From assembly GCA_035697145.1 (NCBI GenBank), contig DASSDL010000096.1, positions 1-5,026 on the forward strand: DNA of 5,026 nucleotides. The letters run 5' to 3'. The stretch's first letter is position 1. Each line of letters begins with the position of its first letter. Of this stretch, positions 1 through 5,026 are shown piece by piece. Source of the stretch: DASQUK01 sp035697145 (GTDB lineage: Bacteria > Actinomycetota > Acidimicrobiia > Acidimicrobiales > VFJN01). Made by a program: the position numbers and the translations under genes. The notes under the pieces are model-generated. The model was not told the origin of the DNA. It saw nothing but the letters and a program-made list of their open reading frames with translations, and searched no databases.

Positions 1-807
1 GATCTTGCCCTCGGTGATGGCGAAGCAGAACGCGCCCCTCAGCCGTCCAGCAGGCGCCCACACGAGTCCGATGGCGCCGTCCACGAGAGCGGGCTGTGCT
101 CCCCATGCTCGCCCTGAGGCCGCTCGGGCAACTGCCGCCGCACCGTGGGTTTCCGTCGGGGCACCGATGCGGATGGCCGTGTCGTCGGCTCGGAAGATCA
201 CGTCGGGGTCGAGCAGCGCCAGCAGCGCGTCGAAGTCTCCGTCCCGGGACGCCGCGAGGAAGGCGTGGATGATCTGCCGCTGACGCATCAGATCGAAGCT
301 GCGGTCCGCGGTGGCGCCCTGCACCCGGCGCCGGGCACGACTTGCGAGCTGCCGCGCAGCCTCCGCGGATCGATTCACGATCGGGCCGATCTCGTCGAAG
401 GGGACCGCGAAGATGTCGTGTAGCACGAAAGCGACTCGCTCGGCTGGGCCGAGCAAGTCGAGCACAACGAGCAGCGCAGCGCCGACGTTGTCGGCCAGAA
501 CAGCTTGCTGTTCGGGGTCGAGCTCGTCGTTGAGCTCCGCGCCCGGCTCGGGGAGATGCGTGCCAAGTGGCTCCTCGCGCCGCGACTGACGCGACCGCAG
601 CCGGTCCAGGCACACCCGGGCGACGGTGGTCGTCAGCCAGCCAGTGAGGTTCTCGACGCCATCGGGTTCGGCACGGTCGAGACGCAGCCAGGTTTCCTGG
701 ACCGCGTCGTCCGCCTCCGCACGGGAGCCGAGCATCCGGTAAGCCACCGCCCGCAGATGGGGCCGGGTGGCCTCGAACCTGCCTGTGCGCCCGTCCGTCT
801 CGTCCAT
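1..807 (-). CDS. ECF41-type (SigJ-like) RNA polymerase sigma factor, C-terminus cut by the window edge
   Basis: Group ECF41 sigma factor that directs RNA polymerase to specific promoters. 269 residues are visible. The sigma-2 region spans about residues 10-75 (VAYRMLGS at 21-28, DAVQETWLRL at 34-43, GWLTT at 56-60). The sigma-4 region spans about 105-165 (PAERVAFVLHD, then the RQLASRARRRVQ recognition helix at 152-163). A linker HLPEP at 84-88 resembles the WLPEP motif of ECF41. A SnoaL-like domain starts near 175 (DGDFDALLALLDPDV), which in this family replaces a separate anti-sigma factor. The domain's usual DGGGR motif is degenerate here (ADDTAI, from 207). By hand count the first 165 residues match the second sigma factor of this window at 110 positions, without gaps. 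ATG at 807 aligns with that paralogue; an in-frame GTG at 813 is 7 bp from GGAG (821-824) and is a good alternative start. The reading frame is still open at base 1. Confidence 0.93.
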   Translation of the reverse strand, partial: MDETDGRTGRFEATRPHLRAVAYRMLGSRAEADDAVQETWLRLDRAEPDGVENLTGWLTTTVARVCLDRLRSRQSRREEPLGTHLPEPGAELNDELDPEQQAVLADNVGAALLVVLDLLGPAERVAFVLHDIFAVPFDEIGPIVNRSAEAARQLASRARRRVQGATADRSFDLMRQRQIIHAFLAASRDGDFDALLALLDPDVIFRADDTAIRIGAPTETHGAAAVARAASGRAWGAQPALVDGAIGLVWAPAGRLRGAFCFAITEGKI

Positions 808-808
808 G

Positions 809-834
809 GTCACGTTTCTGCTCCGGGATTCGTC
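809..834 (+). promoter_or_regulatory. Possible outward-facing ECF41 promoter, one mismatch, leading to no plus-strand gene
   Basis: GTCACG (809-814) and CGTC (831-834) are separated by 16 bp on the plus strand, one base off the GTCACA-N16-CGTC pattern. It is the mirror partner of the left sigma gene's own promoter, and its -35 element overlaps the alternative GTG start codon at 811-813. A transcript would start near 840 and run antisense to the STAS gene. No convincing plus-strand gene follows, so it may be inactive or a relic. Confidence 0.35.
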
Positions 835-868
835 ATCTGTATGACGAACGGGCCCTTGCCGATGTGAC
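809..868. repeat. 60-bp dyad made of two opposed ECF41-like promoter elements (left copy)
   Basis: The order of elements is GTCACG, 16 bp, CGTCA, 6 bp, TGACG, 16 bp, TGTGAC. All pairs are symmetric about the point between 838 and 839. The core at 829-848 is a perfect palindrome with 8-bp arms (TTCGTCAT and ATGACGAA) around 4 bp. Element order and all spacings equal those of the copy at 3598-3657, while the bases between the elements largely differ. Confidence 0.75.
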
Positions 869-869
869 G
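843..869 (-). promoter_or_regulatory. Predicted ECF41-dependent promoter of the left sigma factor gene
   Basis: On the minus strand the -35 element CGTCACA lies at 869-863 and the -10 element CGTC at 846-843, separated by exactly 16 bp. This matches the ECF41 consensus TGTCACA-N16-CGTC except at the first base, and also fits the promoter type reported for M. tuberculosis SigJ. The start codon lies about 30-36 bp beyond the -10, so the leader would be short. Because the gene product is itself ECF41-type, autoregulation or control by the paralogue is likely. The elements are seen in the sequence; activity is inferred. Confidence 0.72.
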
Positions 870-890
870 GCGAACGCCTCATCGCGTCGC

Positions 891-906
891 AAAGCGGCGA
901 CGCCGC
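891..906 (-). terminator. Weak terminator-like hairpin downstream of the STAS gene
   Basis: On the minus strand GCGGC and GCCGC pair around a 3-base loop (906-894) and are followed by TTT (893-891). It lies about 80 bp after the STAS stop codon and just before the promoter of the left sigma gene. The stem is only 5 bp and the T-run only 3, so this is tentative. The rest of 870-982 shows no gene. Confidence 0.25.
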
Positions 907-982
907 GTCTGTTGCGCCTCGATCGCCGCGTCGGCCACCGGGCGGGGCTCGTGGATCGAAGCGGCCTTGGCACGGCGCTCAC

Positions 983-1438
983 CTAACGGCCGCCCGGGGC
1001 GGGGTGCCGGGCGTCGGGCGCCCCGGGGGCCGGGGGCCGAGCGGCGGAGATCGCGGCCTCGAGCCTGGCGACGGCCGGTCCCACTATGAGGGCGACCCTG
1101 GGGTCCCAGAGGCCATTGGGCCCGACGAGGGCCGCTTGCAGGGCGCGGTAGCCGGCGGCCGCGATGAAATCGACGTCGGTCGTGTCGATCACGATGGTCG
1201 TCGCAGGCTCGCTGCTGAAGCGGAGCCACGCCATCGCTTCGCGCAGGCGCGGGGCGGTGGCCATGTCGAGGTCACCGGAGAGACCCAGTTCGATGACGGC
1301 GCCGCCCCGTTGGATCGACAGGGCGAGCATGCCGGGTCGCGGCCGCCCGGCGGCAGCGGCGGCCCGGGCCGGGCCGGCGTCGCCTTCGCGCTGGACATCG
1401 CCGGCGGTCGAAGTGTCGTCGGTGAGTGGCGACGGCAT
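983..1438 (-). CDS. STAS-domain protein (anti-sigma-factor-antagonist-like), lacking the phospho-serine
   Basis: 151-residue cytoplasmic protein with a single STAS domain at about residues 38-132. Residues 1-37 and 133-151 are Ala/Pro/Gly-rich and probably disordered. Family marks are the LSGDLDMATAP segment (53-63), matching the sGelD..ta motif of SpoIIAA-like proteins, and VIDTTDVDFIAAAGYRAL (83-100), matching the lDls.v.fiDSsGl.aL segment. Canonical members are phosphorylated on the Ser of DSSG by an anti-sigma kinase. Here that segment is A93-A94-A95-G96, so partner switching by phosphorylation cannot occur at that site. The start is ATG at 1438, with AAGG a few bases upstream and overlapping the stop of a short upstream ORF (TGATG). 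A downstream ATG at residue 37 has no visible ribosome binding site. No HATPase-type kinase gene is visible nearby. Its role is unknown; it could bind a distant anti-sigma factor or act as a non-switching scaffold. Confidence 0.82.
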   Translation of the reverse strand: MPSPLTDDTSTAGDVQREGDAGPARAAAAAGRPRPGMLALSIQRGGAVIELGLSGDLDMATAPRLREAMAWLRFSSEPATTIVIDTTDVDFIAAAGYRALQAALVGPNGLWDPRVALIVGPAVARLEAAISAARPPAPGAPDARHPAPGGR

Positions 1439-1554
1439 CAGATCGCCTTACCGGTGAGCCGCTCGACCACGGAGCGGGCGGTGTCGAGACCGACGTGTGG
1501 GCCGCCTCGCCACCGGTCCGTTGGGCGATCGGCGGGGAGGTACTGCGTTTCCAT
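1438..1554 (-). CDS. Doubtful 38-residue ORF overlapping the STAS start codon
   Basis: ATG at 1554 opens a frame beginning METQYLPADRP and ending VVERLTGKAI. Its TGA shares bases with the ATG of the STAS gene (TGATG), the typical geometry of translational coupling. Third codon positions are mostly G or C, as expected for coding DNA here, but high GC alone favours this. The frame stays open upstream to 1773, where it only overlaps the permease gene antisense-free in another frame and looks non-coding. No family is recognised. The ribosome binding site is weak (GGA about 10 bp upstream). It may be a real leader peptide, a remnant of a lost gene's C-terminus, or chance. The remaining 1555-1702 holds no convincing gene. 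Confidence 0.25.
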   Translation of the reverse strand: METQYLPADRPTDRWRGGPHVGLDTARSVVERLTGKAI

Positions 1555-1702
1555 GACCACATCCAACGACGGCAGCCACCAAGCAGCCTGAGAGCGAGCG
1601 GGGAACAACCTGAAATGAGCGGCCAGCGGTCGCGCCTGACGATCATCTTCGGCTTCGAGGATTGGTCCTGAACCCCTCGCCTCGGCCTCGAGCCCCGGAC
1701 GA

Positions 1703-2548
1703 TCAGCGGGTGCGGGCGAACCGGGCGACGGCCGCGGCGCTGAACACGGCGACGATGCCCACGCACCACACAAGGCTGAGCATCACCCAGTAGGTGGTGC
1801 TGTGGCCCACCCCGGCGGCGTCGGTTCCGCCCAGCATCAGGCTGCGCACGGCGTTGATGATCACGGAGACGGGCTGGTTGGAGGCGAAGCCCTGGAGCCA
1901 GCCGGGCATCGAGTCGACCGGCACGAATGCGTTGGACACGAACGTGGGGGGCACGACGATGAGCGTGGCCATGGCCTGGGCGGCCTGCGCGTTGCCGGCC
2001 ACCAGGCCGAGGCTGATGAAGACCCAGGTGAAGGCGTAGATCGCGGCCAGTATCAGCGCGAACGCCACGACGATGGATGCTGGGTCGGCGTGGGTGCGGA
2101 AACCCACCGCCACACCGAGGAGGGCCGTGACGGCGATGGCCCAGGAATTGAGCGCCGTGTCCGCGAGGGAGCGCCCGGCCATCACCGCGGAACGCGGGAT
2201 CGGCAATGAGCGGAGGCGGTCGTAGACCCCGGAGGACGAGTCCTCGGCCACCCCCGCCGGGATGTTCATCGCCGTCCACAGGACCGTTTGGACCAGGAAG
2301 CCGGACACGAGGAAGTCCACGTAGTCGACGTCGGTGCCAGTGGAGATCGCCCCGCCGAAGATGTAGCGGAAGATGAAAAGGAACAGCGCACCCAGGATTG
2401 GCGGCATAAGCAGCAGCTGGGGTGTGCGGAGAAACTGCAGGATCGTGCGCCGAGCCGTCTGTCCCGTGGCCGTGAGGAAGCCGGCGCCGGCATCCCGGGG
2501 GGCAAGCGGCGTGGCGATGCCGGCCGCAGTTGATGTGACTGTGGTCAT
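1703..2548 (-). CDS. ABC-2 type exporter permease, DrrB-like
   Basis: 281-residue integral membrane subunit of an ABC exporter, close to the usual length for DrrB-type permeases. A short cytoplasmic N-terminus leads to about six membrane segments, near residues 44-64, 78-99, 133-150, 157-183, 190-212 and 255-275. Family marks are the cytoplasmic segment with GVYDRLRSLPIPRSAV (107-122) after TM2 and the FVPVDSMPGWLQGFASNQPVSVIINAVR stretch between TM5 and TM6 (split here: FVPVDSMPGWLQ at 208-219, then NQPVSVIINAVR at 224-235). It would form the pore with the ATPase encoded 14 bp upstream. Relatives export anthracyclines, other drugs, or lipids such as phthiocerol dimycocerosate; the substrate here cannot be told. 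The start ATG is preceded by a modest GGAG. The gene is followed by 264 bp with no strong terminator. Confidence 0.93.
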   Translation of the reverse strand: MTTVTSTAAGIATPLAPRDAGAGFLTATGQTARRTILQFLRTPQLLLMPPILGALFLFIFRYIFGGAISTGTDVDYVDFLVSGFLVQTVLWTAMNIPAGVAEDSSSGVYDRLRSLPIPRSAVMAGRSLADTALNSWAIAVTALLGVAVGFRTHADPASIVVAFALILAAIYAFTWVFISLGLVAGNAQAAQAMATLIVVPPTFVSNAFVPVDSMPGWLQGFASNQPVSVIINAVRSLMLGGTDAAGVGHSTTYWVMLSLVWCVGIVAVFSAAAVARFARTR

Positions 2549-2562
2549 GGAGGCTCCAAGGG

Positions 2563-3546
2563 TCAGGCGGCGTCAGCCGTGGCGTCGTCCTGGTCGGTCG
2601 TGGTGGGCGCGGCGGGTCGTCCCGTGAGGGTCAGGAACACCTCGTCGAGCGAGGGCCGGCGCAGTCCGATGTCGTCGATGGCGATGCCGCGCTCGTCCAG
2701 GAGGCGGACGACCACGGTGAGTTGGTCGGCGCCCCCATCCGCGCCAACTGAGACGCGTGACGTATCGAGATCGCAACGCGGGGTCTCGGTGGCGACGGAG
2801 CTGAGGAGATCCTCGACGGCGGGGAGGTCGCCGGCCGCTCGCGGCCGGACCTCGATCACGTCGCGGCCGGCACGGTCCTTGAGCTCGTCGGGCGTGCCCG
2901 CGGCGATGACACGACCACGATCGATGATCACGACATGGCGGGCGAGCTGGTCGGCCTCCTCGAGGTACTGGGTGGTGAGCAGGACGTCGGTGCCGTCGGC
3001 CACCAGGCTGCGAATGGAGTCCCACAGGTCGATGCGACTGCGGGGGTCGAGGCCCGCGGTGGGCTCATCGAGCAACAGCAACTGGGGACGGCCGACCAGG
3101 CTGGCGCCGAGGTCCAGTCGTCGGCGCATCCCACCCGAATAGGTGCGGACCAGGCGGTTGGCGTCGTTGGTCAGGCCGATCCGCTCGAGCACGGCTGCGG
3201 TGGCCGACCGCGCCCCGCGGCGGTCGAGGCCGAAAAGGCGGCCCACGAACTCCAGGTTCTCGCGGCCGGTCATTGCCGGCTCGACCGACGCGAACTGGCC
3301 CGCGAGGCCGATGATCTGGCGGACACGCTGCGGCTCGGAGCTCGCATCGATGCCGGCCACGCGCAGCTCACCGCCATCGGGCCGCAGCAGCGTGGCGACA
3401 GCATTGATGAAGGTCGTCTTGCCCGCCCCGTTCGGCCCGAGGAGGGCAGTGACGTGACCAGACTCGGCGACGAGGTCCAGACCCGCGAGGGCCTCGACGT
3501 CGCCAAAGCGCTTGGTGAGGCCTCGAGCCTCGACGATGAGGGTCAT
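2563..3546 (-). CDS. ABC exporter ATP-binding protein, DrrA-like
   Basis: 327-residue cytoplasmic ATPase that powers the permease encoded just downstream. Motifs: Walker A GPNGAGKT (37-44), Q-loop Q84, signature SGGMR (137-141), Walker B LLLLDE (156-161) with a GLDPRSR D-loop, and switch region TTQYLEEADQL (191-201). Gln193 stands where most ABC ATPases have the H-loop His; this is typical of DrrA-type proteins, not a defect. The C-terminal extension with RRPSLDEVFLTLTGR (296-310) is also DrrA-like. An ATG-independent longer frame reaches 3618, but the start at 3546 is chosen because GAGGAG lies 7 bp upstream (3559-3554) and the family's N-terminus aligns there. The stop precedes the permease start by 14 bp, so the two are co-transcribed. 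A minus-strand ECF41 promoter lies about 85 bp upstream, which suggests induction by a neighbouring sigma factor. Confidence 0.95.
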   Translation of the reverse strand: MTLIVEARGLTKRFGDVEALAGLDLVAESGHVTALLGPNGAGKTTFINAVATLLRPDGGELRVAGIDASSEPQRVRQIIGLAGQFASVEPAMTGRENLEFVGRLFGLDRRGARSATAAVLERIGLTNDANRLVRTYSGGMRRRLDLGASLVGRPQLLLLDEPTAGLDPRSRIDLWDSIRSLVADGTDVLLTTQYLEEADQLARHVVIIDRGRVIAAGTPDELKDRAGRDVIEVRPRAAGDLPAVEDLLSSVATETPRCDLDTSRVSVGADGGADQLTVVVRLLDERGIAIDDIGLRRPSLDEVFLTLTGRPAAPTTTDQDDATADAA

Positions 3547-3553
3547 AGAGCGG

Positions 3554-3559
3554 CTCCTC
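3554..3559 (-). promoter_or_regulatory. Ribosome binding site fixing the DrrA-like ATPase start
   Basis: GAGGAG on the minus strand ends 7 bp before the ATG at 3546. It rules against the upstream in-frame alternatives, which would also run through the promoter region. Confidence 0.8.
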
Positions 3560-3583
3560 GTAGTGGGATCTTCAGCCGGGGCT

Positions 3584-3612
3584 CCCAGCCGCTGGTTGTC
3601 ACATCGGCTGGG
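3584..3612. repeat. 8-bp inverted repeat around the -35 element, in the leader of the ABC operon
   Basis: CCCAGCCG (3584-3591) and CGGCTGGG (3605-3612) are perfect inverted copies with a 13-bp loop that contains the -35 element of the right sigma gene. In the predicted ABC operon mRNA this could fold about 40 nt upstream of the ATG. As DNA it could be an operator. The left sigma gene has no obvious equivalent. Confidence 0.4.
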
Positions 3613-3623
3613 TTGCATTCGTC
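3597..3623 (+). promoter_or_regulatory. Predicted ECF41-dependent promoter of the right sigma factor gene
   Basis: TGTCACA (3597-3603) and CGTC (3620-3623) with exactly 16 bp between them are a full match to the ECF41 promoter consensus. A start site near 3630 would give a leader of about 30 nt that still contains the GAAGGA ribosome binding site. The TCGGC directly after the -35 and the TT before the -10 are shared with the promoter of the left sigma gene. Confidence 0.8.
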
Positions 3624-3631
3624 ACTGCTAT

Positions 3632-3657
3632 GACGGAACGCCGCGAAGGAATGTGAC
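3632..3657 (-). promoter_or_regulatory. Predicted ECF41-dependent promoter of the DrrAB-like operon
   Basis: On the minus strand GTCACA (3657-3652) and CGTC (3635-3632) are separated by exactly 16 bp. Transcription would start near 3625 and reach the ATPase ATG after about 80 nt. The -35 element overlaps the first in-frame GTG (3653-3655) of the divergent sigma gene, so promoter and coding start share bases. Confidence 0.72.
3645..3650 (+). promoter_or_regulatory. Ribosome binding site deciding the start of the right sigma gene
   Basis: GAAGGA lies 8 bp before the GTG at 3659 but only 2 bp before the in-frame GTG at 3653, which favours 3659 as the start. Confidence 0.6.
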
Positions 3658-3658
3658 C

Positions 3659-4540
3659 GTGGACGAACTCGGCTGGTTGGCGGAGCGATTCGAGCAGAAC
3701 CGGGCCCACCTGAGGGCGGTGGCCTACCGGATGCTGGGCTCGCTGAGCGAGGCGGAGGACGCCGTCCAGGAAGCCTGGCTGCGGCTTGCCCGCTCCGACA
3801 CCCGCAAGATCGAGAACCTGAGCGGCTGGCTGACCACGGTCGTCGGGCGGGTATGCCTGGACATGCTGCGCTCACGCCGGTCACGGCGCGAGGAGCCACT
3901 GGACGCGCACGTGCCTGATCCGATCGTGAGCCGCGAAGACGTAATCAACCCCGACCATGAAGCGCTGCTGGCGGACTCGGTCGGTCTCGCGCTTCTCGTG
4001 GTGCTCGAAACGCTGGCTCCCGCCGAGCGCCTCGCCTTCGTGCTGCACGACATGTTCGCCGTGCCCTTCGACGAGATCGCCGCCATCGTGGGGCGCTCTC
4101 CGACGGCCACCAGGCAGCTCGCGAGCAGGGCACGTCGCCGGGTACAGGGTGCGGCGGTTCCCGACACCGATCTCACCGACCAGCGAGCGGTGGTCGACGC
4201 CTTCTTCGGCGCCGCCCGCGACGGCGACTTCGACGGGCTCATCGCAGTGCTCGACCCCGACATCGTGCTGCGATCCGATGGCGGTGTCCTGCGTCCAGGC
4301 GCCTCGGTGGTGGTACGGGGTGCCGCGGCCGTGGCCGCTCAGGCGCTCACCTTCAGGCGGCTCTACCCGTTCGTACGACCGGCGCTCGTCAACGGAACCG
4401 CGGGAGTCGTCGTGACCCCGCGTGGGCGACCGTTGTCGGTCATGGCCTTCACGGTCAGGGACGGCAAGATCGTAGAGATCGACGTGCTTGCCGACCCGGA
4501 CCGCCTCCGCGAACTCGACCTGACGCGCCTCGAAGACTGA
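3659..4540 (+). CDS. ECF41-type (SigJ-like) RNA polymerase sigma factor, complete
   Basis: 293-residue sigma factor, normal ECF41 length. The sigma-2 region lies at about residues 10-75 (VAYRMLGS, DAVQEAWLRL, GWLTT), a linker HVPDP at 84-88 stands for WLPEP, and the sigma-4 region lies at about 105-165 (PAERLAFVLHD, RQLASRARRRVQ). A SnoaL-like domain follows (about 175-285) with RDGDFDGLIAVLDPDIVL, SDGG (206-209, for DGGGR) and ADPDRL (278-283, for NPDKL). In this group the SnoaL-like domain controls activity in cis, so no anti-sigma partner is expected; none is seen. GTG at 3659 is chosen by the GAAGGA spacing and by gap-free alignment with the left paralogue; GTG at 3653 is the alternative, and a longer frame back to 3512 would run through the promoter and is rejected. 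The gene is divergent from the DrrAB-like operon. It likely activates itself and that operon. Confidence 0.95.
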   Translation: MDELGWLAERFEQNRAHLRAVAYRMLGSLSEAEDAVQEAWLRLARSDTRKIENLSGWLTTVVGRVCLDMLRSRRSRREEPLDAHVPDPIVSREDVINPDHEALLADSVGLALLVVLETLAPAERLAFVLHDMFAVPFDEIAAIVGRSPTATRQLASRARRRVQGAAVPDTDLTDQRAVVDAFFGAARDGDFDGLIAVLDPDIVLRSDGGVLRPGASVVVRGAAAVAAQALTFRRLYPFVRPALVNGTAGVVVTPRGRPLSVMAFTVRDGKIVEIDVLADPDRLRELDLTRLED

Positions 4541-4608
4541 CCAGCGACGCACGTTGCAGTTGGAGACAGCTTCGCTGGGTGCGTGCCGCGTAGCGCCTCT
4601 CCCTCGGT
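4541..4608. other. Convergent intergenic spacer without a clear terminator
   Basis: The right sigma gene and the cytochrome b gene end towards each other across 68 bp. A 6-bp inverted repeat (CCAGCG at 4541-4546, CGCTGG at 4573-4578) has a 26-bp loop and no T-run, so a bidirectional intrinsic terminator is not supported. No gene or other site is seen. Confidence 0.4.
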
Positions 4609-5026
4609 CTACAGCGGCCCCGAGATGCCGCCGTCCTTGCGGACCCGCCAGAAGTGGATGGCCATGAAGATCACGATGAGGAAGGGCAACAGCAGCACGT
4701 GGAGCACGTACCAGCGCAGCAGCGTGTCGGTGCCGATCTCGGTGCCGCCCACGAGGACGAAGCGGACCTGGTCGCCGAACACGGGGGTGTAGCCGATCAT
4801 GTTCGTCCCCACCGTGACCGCCCATAGGGCGAGCTGGTCCCAGGGCAGCAGGTAGCCGGTGAACGAGAGCAGCAGCGTCAGTAGCAGCAGGATGACGCCG
4901 ATGACCCAGTTGAACTCGCGGGGCGGCTTGTAGGCGCCGTGGTAGAAGACCCGCGCCATGTGCAGGAACACGGAGATCACCATCAGGTGCGCGGCCCAGC
5001 GGTGCAGGTTGCGCACCAACAGGCCG
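4609..5026 (-). CDS. Cytochrome b6-like subunit of a quinol-oxidising bc/b6f-type complex, N-terminus beyond the window
   Basis: 138 C-terminal residues are visible of a membrane protein that carries the two b hemes in a quinol:cytochrome c (or plastocyanin-type) oxidoreductase. Heme ligands are seen in two helices: H8 and H22 of the visible part (HRW...FLH, 13 residues between) and H109 and H124 (14 residues between). The 14-residue gap is the b6-type spacing; mitochondrial-type cytochrome b has 13. PPRE (34-37), GYLLPWDQ (57-64) and the final VRKDGGISGPL are also b6-like. The protein stops right after ISGPL, as split b6 does, so the remaining helices (subunit IV part) would be a separate gene; it is not downstream within this window. 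The frame is open to the right edge, so a TTG at 5019 is not a real start. It appears unrelated to the sigma/ABC locus. Confidence 0.92.
   Translation of the reverse strand, partial: GLLVRNLHRWAAHLMVISVFLHMARVFYHGAYKPPREFNWVIGVILLLLTLLLSFTGYLLPWDQLALWAVTVGTNMIGYTPVFGDQVRFVLVGGTEIGTDTLLRWYVLHVLLLPFLIVIFMAIHFWRVRKDGGISGPL

Larger units (their letters stand above)
3598..3657. repeat. 60-bp dyad of two opposed ECF41 promoters (right copy)
   Basis: GTCACA, 16 bp, CGTCA, 6 bp, TGACG, 16 bp, TGTGAC; all elements are symmetric about the point between 3627 and 3628. The -35 elements are outside and the -10 elements inside, so a polymerase bound in one direction would block the other, while the two transcripts run apart. 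The -10 core (3618-3637) is a palindrome with one mismatch in 7-bp arms. Confidence 0.8.

Noticed and set aside
191..193. Gln instead of His in the switch loop of the ATPase (residue 193 of the protein at 2563-3546) as a sign of an inactive ATPase
   Set aside because: TTQYLEEAD is usual in DrrA-type ATPases and all other catalytic motifs are intact. The coordinates given here are only placeholders for the residue; the codon lies near 2968-2970.
1004..1591. Long plus-strand ORF (195 codons) opposite the STAS gene
   Set aside because: Gly/Arg-rich shadow with no domain; the opposite strand has a recognisable STAS protein, and long antisense frames are common at this GC content.
1651..1694. Inverted repeat downstream of the permease gene as a terminator
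   Set aside because: The 9-bp stem has a bulge, a 25-bp loop and no T-run; too weak to call.
1272..2279. 335-codon minus-strand ORF across the permease and STAS genes
   Set aside because: It is in a different frame from the clear permease and STAS genes and its translation is a His/Arg/Gly-rich composition artefact.
2514..2539. Another GTCACA on the minus strand at the start of the permease gene
   Set aside because: No CGTC lies 16 bp downstream, and the bases encode the permease N-terminus (TVTS), so it is probably chance.
2935..3633. 232-codon plus-strand ORF antisense to the ATPase gene
   Set aside because: The opposite strand carries all ABC ATPase motifs; this frame shows none.
3881..4825. 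314-codon minus-strand ORF antisense to the right sigma gene
   Set aside because: Shadow of the sigma gene and of the cytochrome b gene in another frame; no domain pattern.

Overview
The window is high-GC DNA with GC-rich third codon positions and GTG/TTG-tolerant starts, and it reads as an actinomycete chromosome. Two SigJ-like ECF41 sigma factors and a DrrA/DrrB-type exporter fit that. A cytochrome b that ends like a split b6 subunit hints at a less-studied actinobacterial class rather than Streptomyces or Mycobacterium; this is inference only.

Layout, left to right: (1) 1-807, minus strand, an ECF41-type sigma factor whose C-terminal end runs off the left edge; (2) 808-869, its control region; (3) 983-1438, minus, a STAS-domain protein that lacks the usual phospho-serine, preceded by a doubtful 38-residue ORF whose stop overlaps its start; (4) 1703-2548 and 2563-3546, minus, an ABC-2 permease and its ATPase, 14 bp apart, clearly one operon; (5) 3547-3658, a compact divergent control region; (6) 3659-4540, plus, a second, complete ECF41-type sigma factor; (7) 4609-5026, minus, the C-terminal part of a cytochrome b6-like protein, convergent with the sigma gene and probably part of an unrelated respiratory operon.

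The main discovery is in the control regions. ECF41 sigma factors are known to use promoters of the form TGTCACA-N16-CGTC. The region between the second sigma gene and the ABC operon holds two such promoters, one per strand, with exact 16-bp spacers. They are arranged as a dyad centred between bases 3627 and 3628: GTCACA-N16-CGTCA-N6-TGACG-N16-TGTGAC. The start of the first sigma gene carries the same 60-bp dyad, with one mismatch in the element that points away from the gene. The simplest reading is that these sigma factors activate their own genes (and possibly each other's) and that at least one switches on the DrrAB-like exporter from the same 60 bp. The fused SnoaL-like C-terminal domain would act as the built-in regulator, since no anti-sigma gene is visible. 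The STAS gene lies between the two units, and whether it takes part is unknown.
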